From NCBI RefSeq assembly GCF_026343955.1, contig NZ_JAPKNI010000005.1:402679-466678 (forward strand): a stretch of DNA of 64,000 nt, in the 5' to 3' direction. The DNA is from Kaistia defluvii (lineage in GTDB: Bacteria; Pseudomonadota; Alphaproteobacteria; Rhizobiales; Kaistiaceae). Shown in pieces: positions 43,453 through 51,603 of the stretch (its first letter is position 1; the number at the start of each line of letters is the position of its first letter). A program made the translations under genes and the position numbers. The notes under the pieces were generated by a model. The model saw only the letters and a program-made list of their open reading frames with translations. It was not told the origin of the DNA and made no database searches.

Positions 43453-44994
43453 ATGTTGATGGGCCTGAACCCCCTCGGCCGGCATTGCGTCCGCTCGGTT
43501 CGTCGCGCTCTGGCGGGCATTCTTGTCGCCGGCGTTGCGTTGACCGCGGTGACCGTCGAAGCCGCCGCAGCGCCCAACTCTTCCATCGTCGTCGACGCCA
43601 AGACCGGCAAGGTCTTGTACTCGAAAGAGCCCGACGCGCTGCGCCGGCCCGCTTCGCTCACCAAGATGATGACGCTTTATCTGCTTTTCGGCGAACTGGA
43701 GAGCGGCCGGCTCACCATGTCGTCGCGCTTGAAGGTCTCGGCCTTTGCCTCGCGCCAGAGTCCCACCAAGCTTGGCCTCAAGCCTGGCTCGACCATCGCG
43801 GTCCGCGACGCGATGCTCGGCCTGATCACCCGTTCCGCCAACGACGCCGCCGTGGTCATCGCCGAGAACCTCTCCGGTTCGGAAGCCGCCTTCGCCCAGC
43901 GCATGACCAAGACCGCCCGCTCGATCGGCATGAGCCGCACCACGTTCCGCAATGCCTCCGGCCTGCCCAATGACGGCCAGTGGTCGACGGCGCGCGACAT
44001 GGCGACCCTCGGCCGTGCGCTCCAGGACCGCTATCCGCGCTATTACAAATATTTCGCGACCAAGAGCTTCGTCTACAATGGCCGCGTGATCAGAGGTCAC
44101 AATCGCTTGCTCGGCCGCGTCGATGGCGTGGACGGCATCAAGACCGGCTACACGAACGCGTCGGGATATAACCTCGTTTCCTCCGTGAAGCGCGACAACC
44201 GCGCCCTGGTCGCGACCGTCATGGGCGGCAACACAGGCGCCGCCCGCGACAAGCAGATGGCGACGATGCTCGAGAAGTACCTGCCCGTCGCCTATGCAGG
44301 CCCGGCAAAGTCGCGGTCGCTGTTCGCACGCGCCCAGAATGCTCCGGCGGCCGATGTCGAAACCGAAGTCGCGGTCGCAGCGCCGGCGCCGGTTCCCACC
44401 GCGCGTCCTTCTCGAGTGGAGACCATCCTCGCGACGGCCATGCCGCTCGCCAAGCCGCTGCCGCTCGCCGAGGCTGTGCCAATTCCGACGCCCGCCCCGG
44501 TCCAGGTCGCCGATGCCGAGGATGAAGAGCCCGTCTCCGTCCAGGCCTATGCGGCAGAGCCGATCGAACCGGCCGCCGCTCGCGGCCCCCGGATGGTTTT
44601 CCAGACCGGCCCGGCCGGCAAGCCGATCGCCCGGCCTTCCGTGAAGACGGCAGCGATCGTCCAGCCGGTTCCGACCGCCGACGACGATGCCGGCGACAGC
44701 TTCACCGGCAGCATCACCGCTTCGGACGCTCCGACCGCCGAGATCGACGATGGTTGGAAAATCCAGATCGCCGCCGCGCCGGATCAAGACGGTGCCAAGC
44801 TGATGCTGGATCGCGCCAGGTCCAAGGCCGGCAAGATGCTGGCCAGCGCAACGCCGAGCGTCGAGCCCGTCGCCAAGGGATCCTCGACCCTCTACCGGGC
44901 CCGCTTCGCGGGGTTCGACAACAAGGATCAGGCCCGCGCTGTTTGCGCATACCTGACGAAGCGCGATGTGTCCTGCCTTGCCATCCGTCAGTAA
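43453..44994 (+). CDS. D-alanyl-D-alanine carboxypeptidase with C-terminal SPOR domain
   Basis: This 513-residue penicillin-binding protein has a signal peptide (residues about 1-40) and an S11 peptidase domain with all active-site motifs: Ser68-Lys71 in ASLTK, Ser128-Ala-Asn130 and Lys230-Thr-Gly in GIKTGY. It trims the terminal D-Ala from peptidoglycan stems. A Pro/Ala-rich linker (about residues 300-430) leads to a SPOR domain (about 435-513, GWKIQIAAAPDQDGAKLMLDRA), which usually binds denuded glycan strands at the septum. The fusion suggests a division-site carboxypeptidase. It is a single gene. Confidence 0.94.
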   Translation: MLMGLNPLGRHCVRSVRRALAGILVAGVALTAVTVEAAAAPNSSIVVDAKTGKVLYSKEPDALRRPASLTKMMTLYLLFGELESGRLTMSSRLKVSAFASRQSPTKLGLKPGSTIAVRDAMLGLITRSANDAAVVIAENLSGSEAAFAQRMTKTARSIGMSRTTFRNASGLPNDGQWSTARDMATLGRALQDRYPRYYKYFATKSFVYNGRVIRGHNRLLGRVDGVDGIKTGYTNASGYNLVSSVKRDNRALVATVMGGNTGAARDKQMATMLEKYLPVAYAGPAKSRSLFARAQNAPAADVETEVAVAAPAPVPTARPSRVETILATAMPLAKPLPLAEAVPIPTPAPVQVADAEDEEPVSVQAYAAEPIEPAAARGPRMVFQTGPAGKPIARPSVKTAAIVQPVPTADDDAGDSFTGSITASDAPTAEIDDGWKIQIAAAPDQDGAKLMLDRARSKAGKMLASATPSVEPVAKGSSTLYRARFAGFDNKDQARAVCAYLTKRDVSCLAIRQ

Positions 44995-45048
44995 AGGCAG
45001 GCCACGCCCGAGAATTTCGCCCTCCTTTTTTGTACCTGCGTCCGGGAG

Positions 45049-45681
45049 CTAGCGATGTCCGCCGAGGAGTCTTTCCTTCGCCTCGTTGATTTGGGCGGCC
45101 AAGAACGTCGATCCTCCCTGGTCGGGATGGACGCGTTTCATCAGCCGTCGGTAGGCCGCTCTGATTTCGGCCTCGGAAGCGCCGGCCGAAAGGCCAAGGA
45201 TCTGGTAGGCCTGCTCATCTGTCATGGCGCCCGCGCGCGCCGTGCGGCGCGACCGGCCTGTCGGGTCACTCTCGACGTGTTCACGCCAACCGGGAATGCG
45301 GCGGTCGAGATAAGCTTCGAGTAAGACGCGGTCACGGGCCCTGCCCGCGACTTCGGAATAGAGAACCACCAACTCTTCGGGGCTCAAGCTCTGGAGGGAA
45401 CGTCCGGCATACCGGCCCTGCCGAACCTGGCCAGCCTCGATCCATGGCTTCCTCGATTCGAGAAGCTTCGGCTTGAGCAGCCAGAGACCGATCGCCAGAA
45501 GCGGGATGCCCGCTCCCAGACGTCCGGTTGCCGCCGTGAAGATCCCCGTCGAGATCAGGGCACCGGCGGCGCCGCGCCGCACGGCCCGGCCCAGGGCATG
45601 CGCCCCCTTCTCACCGCCGAACAGGAAAGCGATTCCGATCGATACCGCAAGCACGCCCAGAAACGGAATAATCAGGCCCAT
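45049..45681 (-). CDS. Membrane-anchored DnaJ-domain protein
   Basis: This 210-residue protein has two or three N-terminal membrane helices (IIPFLGVLAVSIGIAFLFGG, then GIPLLAIGLWLLKP) and a C-terminal J domain (YQILGLSAGASEAEIRAAYRRLMKRVHPDQGGST). The J domain includes the HPD tripeptide that stimulates DnaK. The topology resembles mitochondrial Tim14/Pam18-like and DjlA-type proteins. GGAG lies 5 bases before ATG 45681. It is divergent from panC across 192 bases and stands alone. Its DnaK client is unknown. Confidence 0.88.
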   Translation of the reverse strand: MGLIIPFLGVLAVSIGIAFLFGGEKGAHALGRAVRRGAAGALISTGIFTAATGRLGAGIPLLAIGLWLLKPKLLESRKPWIEAGQVRQGRYAGRSLQSLSPEELVVLYSEVAGRARDRVLLEAYLDRRIPGWREHVESDPTGRSRRTARAGAMTDEQAYQILGLSAGASEAEIRAAYRRLMKRVHPDQGGSTFLAAQINEAKERLLGGHR

Positions 45682-45873
45682 CGGCACTCCAAACCGGCCG
45701 ATTCCTTCCGGCCCTCTCCTCTCTATTGCGGGCAACTCTCCCTCGCGGCAAGGGCCCGCGCCGCAATGGATGATGCCCGCGTGATTTGCTAGACAGGCGC
45801 GGCACGGTAGCCAGCGCCGCCCTCGCCGTCACGAGGCGGTTTTGGCCGCCGCGCTGCGCAATGAGGACATGCC

Positions 45874-46722
45874 ATGCCTGCCAGCCCGATCATCCACCGC
45901 ACCGTCGACGACCTGCGCACCGCCGTCGCCGCATGGCGACGCGAAGGCCATCGCGTTGCCATGGTGCCTACCATGGGCGCGCTGCATAGCGGGCATCTGG
46001 AGCTTGTCCGCGCCGCGCGCGAACGAGCCGACCGCATCATCGTGACGATCTTCGTCAATCCGACCCAGTTCGCGCCAACCGAGGATTTCGGCTCCTATCC
46101 GCGCACCGAGGCAAGCGATGTCGCCAAACTGGCGGAGCTTGGCGTCGAAGCGGTGTTCGCCCCCAACGCCAACGAGATGTATCCGGCCGGCTATGCGACG
46201 ACCGTATCGCTCGCGGGCCCGGCGATCGGGCTGGAAACGGATTTCCGGCCTCATTTCTTTTCGGGCGTCGCGACCGTCGTTTCCAAACTACTGATCGCCG
46301 GTTTCCCTGACGTCGCGATGTTTGGCGAAAAGGACTACCAGCAGCTGATGGTCGTGCGGCAAATGGCGCGCGACCTCCGCCTGCCGACGGACATTGTCGG
46401 CCTGCCGACCATCCGCGAACCCGATGGCCTCGCCCTCTCCTCCCGCAACGCCTACCTCTCGGCCCAAGAGCGACAGACCGCGACGACGATCTCGCGCGCC
46501 ATGCGCAAGGCAGCGGACGCGATCCGGGCCGGCGGCGACGTCGAGGCGGCGCTTGCCGAAGGCCGCGAGACGCTGACGGCGGCGGGCTTCCGGGTCGACT
46601 ATCTGGTGCTGCGAAATGCCGAGACGCTGGCGGAAATCGGCGACCTCGCGCAGGAACCGCGCCGGATGCTGGCGGCCGCCTGGCTGGGCAAGACCCGCCT
46701 GATCGACAACATCGCGGTGTGA
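45874..46722 (+). CDS. panC: Pantothenate synthetase
   Basis: This 282-residue enzyme joins pantoate and beta-alanine with ATP. It has the nucleotidyl-transferase HxGH motif (TMGALHSGHLELVR), FVNPTQFAPTEDFGSYPR, GVATVVSKLL, FGEKDYQQLMVVRQM and the KMSKS-like LSSRNAYLS. An ATG with AATGAGGACATGCC context starts the gene. panB is not adjacent. Its stop lies 3 bases from the stop of the convergent DUF1489 gene. All active-site residues are present. Confidence 0.97.
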   Translation: MPASPIIHRTVDDLRTAVAAWRREGHRVAMVPTMGALHSGHLELVRAARERADRIIVTIFVNPTQFAPTEDFGSYPRTEASDVAKLAELGVEAVFAPNANEMYPAGYATTVSLAGPAIGLETDFRPHFFSGVATVVSKLLIAGFPDVAMFGEKDYQQLMVVRQMARDLRLPTDIVGLPTIREPDGLALSSRNAYLSAQERQTATTISRAMRKAADAIRAGGDVEAALAEGRETLTAAGFRVDYLVLRNAETLAEIGDLAQEPRRMLAAAWLGKTRLIDNIAV

Positions 46723-46725
46723 GGG

Positions 46726-47163
46726 TCAGAGAAGGCCGAGTTCGGCGAGTTCGGCCTTGAGGGCGGAAGGCAATTCGTCGCCACCACCACCGATCGATGC
46801 CAGGTCGCGCGGCGCGTCCTTCTCCAGCAGATAGCGCCAGCCCTGGAAGGGCCGCCTGGGCTGCCACTCGGTCGGCACCACCTCGGGTTCGAACACGATC
46901 CGGCAACGCTGGATGCCGTCAGCCCCGGTGACGGCCTGCAGGTCGAGCAGGGGCTGGCGCGCCTGGACCTGGCCCTTGATCACCCAGTAGAGCGAGCCAC
47001 CGTCCAGCAGCTCGGGAATGCGCTTCGGCATCATGCGCGTGGTGTGCGTGTCTTCCGGATCGAGGCCCATGCCGCGCTGGCGGGCGATGTCCTGCTCGAT
47101 CCAGTCGGCCAGTTGCTCGATCGATTCGACGCCGACGCAAAGCTTGATGAGATGCAGGGCCAT
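46726..47163 (-). CDS. DUF1489 family protein
   Basis: This 145-residue soluble protein begins MALHLIKLCVGVESIEQLADWIEQD. It contains HTTRMMPKRIPELLDGGSLYWVIKGQVQARQPLLDL and PRRPFQGWRYLLEKDAPRDL, the DUF1489 pattern. The family is nearly universal in alphaproteobacteria and has no known function. The RxxLLDGGSLYWVIKG core is very conserved, suggesting a nucleic-acid or nucleotide-related role, but that is speculation. It is a single gene convergent with panC. Confidence 0.92.
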   Translation of the reverse strand: MALHLIKLCVGVESIEQLADWIEQDIARQRGMGLDPEDTHTTRMMPKRIPELLDGGSLYWVIKGQVQARQPLLDLQAVTGADGIQRCRIVFEPEVVPTEWQPRRPFQGWRYLLEKDAPRDLASIGGGGDELPSALKAELAELGLL

Positions 47164-47392
47164 GCCGGAACACGTGTCCTCAAACGGGAGCGCGGCGAGA
47201 GCCGCGGCAATTTTTCCACAAGGATGAATTGGCGCTCAGCTTCGGACTGGCCTATGAGCCTGTCTGGAAACGGCGCAAACTAGCATAAGCGTTCCGCCTG
47301 TCCCGCGAAAGCGTGAAGGGCGCTCGAACATGGCGCTGACTGGACATCGACGGCCGGCCCCCGCTGTGCCGCCCCCGGACCACGAGGCGAAA

Positions 47393-47584
47393 ATGACGGA
47401 CCCGAAGCCCTCTCTTGACGACAAGGCAAGCCGCGTGGCGATGGTCGGCATCATCGCCGGCATGGCGCTGACGGCGGCCGGCATGTTCGCCCGCGAACCG
47501 ATCCTCGGCGCGCTTGGCCTTGGCATCCTGTTCGCCGCCGTCGTGCTGAGGCGGCCGATCGCACGGTTGCTGCCGCCGCGCTGA
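47393..47584 (+). CDS. Small two-helix membrane protein, hypothetical
   Basis: This 63-residue protein starts at ATG 47393 (MTDPKPSLDDKASRVAMVGI), supported by GAGGCGAAA. It has two hydrophobic helices (residues about 14-32 and 38-52) and an Arg-rich end. No domain is recognised. A frame extension to 47330 is possible but has no ribosome site. It is followed after 75 bases by the DUF599 gene on the same strand. Confidence 0.6.
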   Translation: MTDPKPSLDDKASRVAMVGIIAGMALTAAGMFAREPILGALGLGILFAAVVLRRPIARLLPPR

Positions 47585-47659
47585 ACCGCGAGTTGCCTAG
47601 CCCGCGCCGGTTTGGCACGATCACGGCCGCCGACATGGGCTGGCAGGGAGCTGCGTATA

Positions 47660-48361
47660 GTGATCGAGATCTCCACGGTCGATAGCGTCGCCATCATCTT
47701 CTTCGTGACGTCGTGGATCCTCTATTCGGTGATCCTGACCCATCTGGCCGGCAGCGGCCGCACCCTGTCCTCGGCCATGGATATCCAGCGCCGCCAGTGG
47801 ATGCGCACGATGATGCACCGCGACCTCCGCATGATCGATACCGGCATCATGAGCGGGCTGCAGAACGGGACGGCCTTTTTCGCGTCGACCTCCCTGCTGG
47901 CGATCGGTGGCTGCTTCGCGATGCTGAACGCCGCCGATCACGTCTATGGCGTCATGCGCGACCTCGCCCTGGTCGAGGCGATCCCGAAGGGATTGTTCGA
48001 GGCCAAGGTCGTGGGGCTGATGCTGATCTTCGGCTATGCCTTCTTCAAGTTCGGCTGGTCGTACCGGCTGTTCAACTATGCCTCGATCCTGATCGGGGCG
48101 ACGCCGACGGCGGCCCACGCCGCGGAACCCGAGACGATCGCGGCGGCCGAGCGCGCCGCGGTTTTCACCATCACCGCCGGCCGCCACTTCAATCACGGCC
48201 TCCGGGCCTTCTTCTTTTCCATCGGCTATCTGGGCTGGTTCGTGAATGGCTGGACACTGATCGTCACCACGCTGGTGGTCGCGCTCGTCCAGCTGCACCG
48301 GCAGTTCTTCTCGGATTCGGCCAAGATCGTCATCGCCGCAGCGCGTCAGGAACCGACATGA
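47660..48361 (+). CDS. DUF599 membrane protein
   Basis: This 233-residue inner-membrane protein has about four helices: VAIIFFVTSWILYSVIL, ASTSLLAIGGCFAML, VVGLMLIFGYAFFKFGWSYRLFNY and AFFFSIGYLGWFVNGWTLIVTTLVVALV. The DUF599 pattern includes the RRQWMRTMMHRDLRMIDTGIM cytosolic loop. The start is GTG 47660 with GGGAG 9 bases upstream. The function is unknown. Its stop overlaps the ATG of the DUF3253 gene (ATGA), so the two are translationally coupled. Confidence 0.87.
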   Translation: MIEISTVDSVAIIFFVTSWILYSVILTHLAGSGRTLSSAMDIQRRQWMRTMMHRDLRMIDTGIMSGLQNGTAFFASTSLLAIGGCFAMLNAADHVYGVMRDLALVEAIPKGLFEAKVVGLMLIFGYAFFKFGWSYRLFNYASILIGATPTAAHAAEPETIAAAERAAVFTITAGRHFNHGLRAFFFSIGYLGWFVNGWTLIVTTLVVALVQLHRQFFSDSAKIVIAAARQEPT

Positions 48362-48654
48362 AAGTTAGCCACGAGCAGATCGAGACCGTCCTGGTCGGCC
48401 TGCTCACCTCCCTCCCCGCGGGCAAGAGCCTCGATCCGACCGAGGTCGCGCGGGCGCTGGCCGGCAATGACGAGAAGGTCTGGCGCCTCCTGATGGTGCC
48501 GATCCGCGCCACGGCGATCCGGCTCGCCGATGACGGCCGCGCCTCGATCCTGCGCAAGGGTCGCCCGGTCGACCCGCATGATTTCAAGGGCGTCTATCGC
48601 ATCGCGGCGGCCGTGCCGGGTGCCACGGCAGGCAAAACGGAGTCGACCGGCTAG
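48358..48654 (+). CDS. DUF3253 small winged-helix protein
   Basis: This 98-residue protein begins MKVSHEQIETVLVGLLTSLPAGKSLDPTEVARALAGNDEKVWRLLMVPIRATAIRLADDGRASILRKGRPVDPHDFKGVYRI, which is the DUF3253 pattern. It resembles a compact winged helix. The family often occurs as a stand-alone small gene; no target is known. It overlaps the DUF599 gene by 4 bases (ATGA). Its stop shares the palindrome CTAG (48651-48654) with the stop of the convergent YdcF gene. Confidence 0.9.
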   Translation: MKVSHEQIETVLVGLLTSLPAGKSLDPTEVARALAGNDEKVWRLLMVPIRATAIRLADDGRASILRKGRPVDPHDFKGVYRIAAAVPGATAGKTESTG

Positions 48655-49442
48655 GGCTTGGGAAACAGGGCATTGGTTCGGCCCGAAAGCCTGTAGGCGA
48701 CGAGGCCGATCCATTCCTTGGTGGCGACATCGACGCGCTGCAGCCCGACCGAGGGCTGCGACACGAACCGCGTGAGATCACCGGATCCGCTGGTGCGGAA
48801 ATCCGACGGCCACGGCAGCACGTCCCAGCCCACCGCCCGGAAGCATCCCATCGAGCGCGGCATGTGGAAGGCCGACGTGACGAGCAGCCATCGCTCGCCG
48901 GGCTTCGGGTCCAGCAGCGCCTTGCTGAGGCGGGCATTCTCGGCCGTGTCGCGGCTTTGGTCCTCGATCGTGACCCGGCTGTCAGGAATGCCCATGGCGC
49001 GGAAAAAGCGCTGGGCCGCCTCGCCTTCCGTGGGACCGTCCGGCACGAACTGGTCCGAGCCGCCAGTGAAGACGAGCCGCGCCTCCGGATAGCGCAGCGC
49101 CAAGGCCACGCCTTCCGTCAGCCGGTCGCCCGCTTCGGTGAGGGTCACCGCCTGCCGGTCCTCGCCGATCCGCTGGTCGATGCCACCACCCAGCACGAGA
49201 ATGCCGGTCACGGGGCCATCCGGCTCGACCCGCGTAAAGCGTTCCTCGAGCGGCAGCATCAGCGCCGCGCCGAGCGGCGAGAAACCGGCGATCAGAAGCC
49301 CGATCGCGGCAAGCATCACGAGACCTGCACCGACCCGCACCGCTCCGAAGCCAATGGCAAGCACACCCGCCGCAAGCGCCAATATCAGGGCGGCGGAAGG
49401 CTGGAGAAAAAACCAGACCAGCTTGGCGGCATAGAAGAACAT
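48651..49442 (-). CDS. YdcF/ElyC-like DUF218 membrane protein
   Basis: This 263-residue protein has two N-terminal membrane helices (residues about 10-35 and 40-60) and a DUF218 domain. Domain signatures are VTGILVLGGGIDQRI, LVFTGGSD, IEDQSRDTAENARLSKALL and WLLVTSAFHMPRSMGCFRAVGWDVLPWPSDF. E. coli relatives ElyC and SanA influence undecaprenyl-phosphate use and envelope permeability. The gene shares its stop tetramer CTAG with the convergent DUF3253 gene. It lies 27 bases downstream of the aldo/keto reductase gene on the same strand. Confidence 0.92.
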   Translation of the reverse strand: MFFYAAKLVWFFLQPSAALILALAAGVLAIGFGAVRVGAGLVMLAAIGLLIAGFSPLGAALMLPLEERFTRVEPDGPVTGILVLGGGIDQRIGEDRQAVTLTEAGDRLTEGVALALRYPEARLVFTGGSDQFVPDGPTEGEAAQRFFRAMGIPDSRVTIEDQSRDTAENARLSKALLDPKPGERWLLVTSAFHMPRSMGCFRAVGWDVLPWPSDFRTSGSGDLTRFVSQPSVGLQRVDVATKEWIGLVAYRLSGRTNALFPKP

Positions 49443-49469
49443 CAGCAGGGACTCTCGACTCGGACGGGA

Positions 49470-50288
49470 TCAATCCCAATCCGGCGAAAATGCCGAATTG
49501 CAGATGCGGGAATCCTCGGTCGCGAGTGCGTCTATGGCAGCCATATCGGCATCCGGCAACTCGAAGCTTTCCACATCGAGATTCTGCTTGATCCGGGCCG
49601 GATGCGCGCTCTTGGGAATGGCGACGCAGCCCTTCTGGATCTGCCAGCGCAGCACGATCTGCGCCGGGGTGCGGCCGAAGCGGCCGGCGATATCCTTGAT
49701 CACCGGCTCGTCCAGCGCATCGGCCTGGCCGAGCGGGCAATAGGCGACGAAGGCGGTGCCGTGCGCCAGCGTCGCGGCGCGCAGCTTGGACTGATCGAGA
49801 TAGGGGTGATGTTCGCACTGGTTGACGACGATCGGCTCCTCGGTCGCGGCCCAGGCCTCGTCGAGCAGGCGGATGGTGTAGTTGGAAACGCCGATATGCC
49901 GCGCCAGGCCTCGCTGCTTGACGCGGCTCAGCGAGCGGATCGTCTCCGCCGCCGACAGCGCCCGGCTCGGCCAATGGATCAGCACGAGATCGAGCTGGTC
50001 GATGCGCAGCCGACGCAGCGAGCCTTCGGCCGCCCGCATCATGTCGTCGGCGCCCAGTTGCTCCGGCGGGATCTTCGAGGTGATGAAGACCTCGTCGCGG
50101 GCGATGCCGGAGCGGCGCAGCCCCTCACCCACCTCCGCTTCGTTTCCATAGCCGATGGCGGTATCGATATGGCGGTATCCCGCCTCCAACGCGGCAGCGA
50201 CCGCCATGCTCGCGGTTTCCCCCGAGAGCTTCCAGGTTCCAAGGCCGATCACCGGCAAGATGGCGCCATGCGCCTCAACCGTTTGCAT
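49470..50288 (-). CDS. Aldo/keto reductase
   Basis: This 272-residue TIM-barrel NADPH-dependent oxidoreductase has the full catalytic tetrad: Asp and Tyr in GYRHIDTAIGYGNEAEVGEGL, Lys in VFITSKIPP, and His in LVLIHWPSR. The cofactor pattern IPKSAHPARIKQNLDV is present. It resembles the 2,5-diketo-gluconate reductase (DkgA/B)-like subgroup. GGAG lies 9 bases before ATG 50288, which is preferred to an upstream frame start. It may form an operon with the YdcF gene downstream. The substrate is uncertain. Confidence 0.92.
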   Translation of the reverse strand: MQTVEAHGAILPVIGLGTWKLSGETASMAVAAALEAGYRHIDTAIGYGNEAEVGEGLRRSGIARDEVFITSKIPPEQLGADDMMRAAEGSLRRLRIDQLDLVLIHWPSRALSAAETIRSLSRVKQRGLARHIGVSNYTIRLLDEAWAATEEPIVVNQCEHHPYLDQSKLRAATLAHGTAFVAYCPLGQADALDEPVIKDIAGRFGRTPAQIVLRWQIQKGCVAIPKSAHPARIKQNLDVESFELPDADMAAIDALATEDSRICNSAFSPDWD

Positions 50289-50349
50289 GAGAGTTCTCCG
50301 CGGGGGGATAAGGCGGCTACCATCGGGCGCGGCCGTGACAGCGTCAAGC

Positions 50350-51501
50350 TCAGCTTGCCGCCTGGAACACCAGGTCCCGACCACCGCGCTTGGCGGCGTA
50401 GAGCGCCTCGTCGGCGGCGACCATCAGGCTTTCGAAGTCGGCCCTCTGGCCGCAGACCGTCATGACGCCGACGCTGACCGTGACGGTGATCCTGTGTCCG
50501 GCATGGCGGATCGGATCGCCGGCGAACTCGGCGCGAATGCGCTCCGCCACCTGCCGGCCACGCTCGGCACCGCAGCCGATCAGCAGGGCCGCGAACTCCT
50601 CGCCACCCACCCGTCCGACGAAATCGGCCTTCGTGACGCAGCGCTGCACGATGGTCGAAAAGAACTTCAGCGCCTCGTCGCCGGCCGCATGGCCATAGCG
50701 GTCGTTCAACTGCTTGAACCGATCGAGGTCGAACAGGAGCAGCGTGATCATCTCGTTCTGGTCACGGGCGCGCTCGACGCGCTCGCGGGCCAGGTCCATG
50801 AACGCCCCGTGATTCAGCAGCCCGGTCAGCCCGTCAGTCAGCGCCGCCCGCTTGAGGATGTTCTTTAGCCGCTCGTCGGAAAGGCGCAGGCCGATGATCG
50901 TCGCCGCGAACATGACGAGGATCGGCTCCAACAGGCCGATGCCGATGAACGGACCGCCCTGCAAGAGATCCGACGGCAGGTCGAGGGTGAGCGCCGCGAC
51001 AAAGCGAAACACGAGAAAGACCGCGTGCAGGGCCGGGACGCAGGCAAACGGCACCCGCCAGACCAGTTGATCCTTACCCTTCGCCCAGATTTCCCAAGCA
51101 AGCATCAGCGACAAGATCAAGCTCAGCACTGACCCGAGCGCGATGCGATAAGCCAGAGAATCGCCGATTGCCGGCACCTCCATGGCGATCATCCAGATCG
51201 CCGGGAATACCAGAACCGGCCACCAGCGCGTCGACCGCCCATTGAAGGCGCGCGCGCCGTTCCAGGTGATGCCGAGCGCGGCCAGGATGAACGCATTGGC
51301 AATGCCTACGGACAGGAAGTCCGGGATCTGCCCGCGCAGAAGTACCAGGACGCAACTGGCGGCGCCAACCTGCAGCGCCAGGCCCCACATCACCACATGA
51401 CGGTCAGGCCAGCGCTTGAACCAGTTGCTGACCAGCGATAGCGCCGCCATCTGGCTCATGACCGCCAGCACAACCAGCAGGGTTGAAACGTCCAGGGTCA
51501 T
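50350..51501 (-). CDS. Membrane diguanylate cyclase (GGDEF domain)
   Basis: This 383-residue protein has about six or seven N-terminal membrane helices (residues 1-205) and a GGDEF domain. The active-site loop is the intact GGEEF in RVGGEEFAALLIG, preceded by the ALTDGLTGLLNHGAF and LLLFDLDRFKQLNDRYGHAAGDEAL substrate and metal blocks. It should make c-di-GMP from two GTP. I see no RxxD inhibitory site five residues before GGEEF (the sequence there is TKADFVGRV). The sensor domain has no recognised ligand fold. It lies 61 bases upstream of the aldo/keto reductase gene. Confidence 0.94.
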   Translation of the reverse strand: MTLDVSTLLVVLAVMSQMAALSLVSNWFKRWPDRHVVMWGLALQVGAASCVLVLLRGQIPDFLSVGIANAFILAALGITWNGARAFNGRSTRWWPVLVFPAIWMIAMEVPAIGDSLAYRIALGSVLSLILSLMLAWEIWAKGKDQLVWRVPFACVPALHAVFLVFRFVAALTLDLPSDLLQGGPFIGIGLLEPILVMFAATIIGLRLSDERLKNILKRAALTDGLTGLLNHGAFMDLARERVERARDQNEMITLLLFDLDRFKQLNDRYGHAAGDEALKFFSTIVQRCVTKADFVGRVGGEEFAALLIGCGAERGRQVAERIRAEFAGDPIRHAGHRITVTVSVGVMTVCGQRADFESLMVAADEALYAAKRGGRDLVFQAAS

Positions 51502-51603
51502 GGATGATGCAAGTTTCCCCGCAGCCCCCTCGTTCCCTGGCTGCGGGTGCGTTCATATGCCAAACCCCTTAAGGAACAATTCCTGAGGCTGCAGCACTGC
51601 TTG

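Noticed and set aside
43284..43973. A plus-strand frame overlapping the start of the carboxypeptidase
   Set aside because: It runs out of frame through the signal peptide and S11 domain and encodes Arg/His-rich sequence without a domain.
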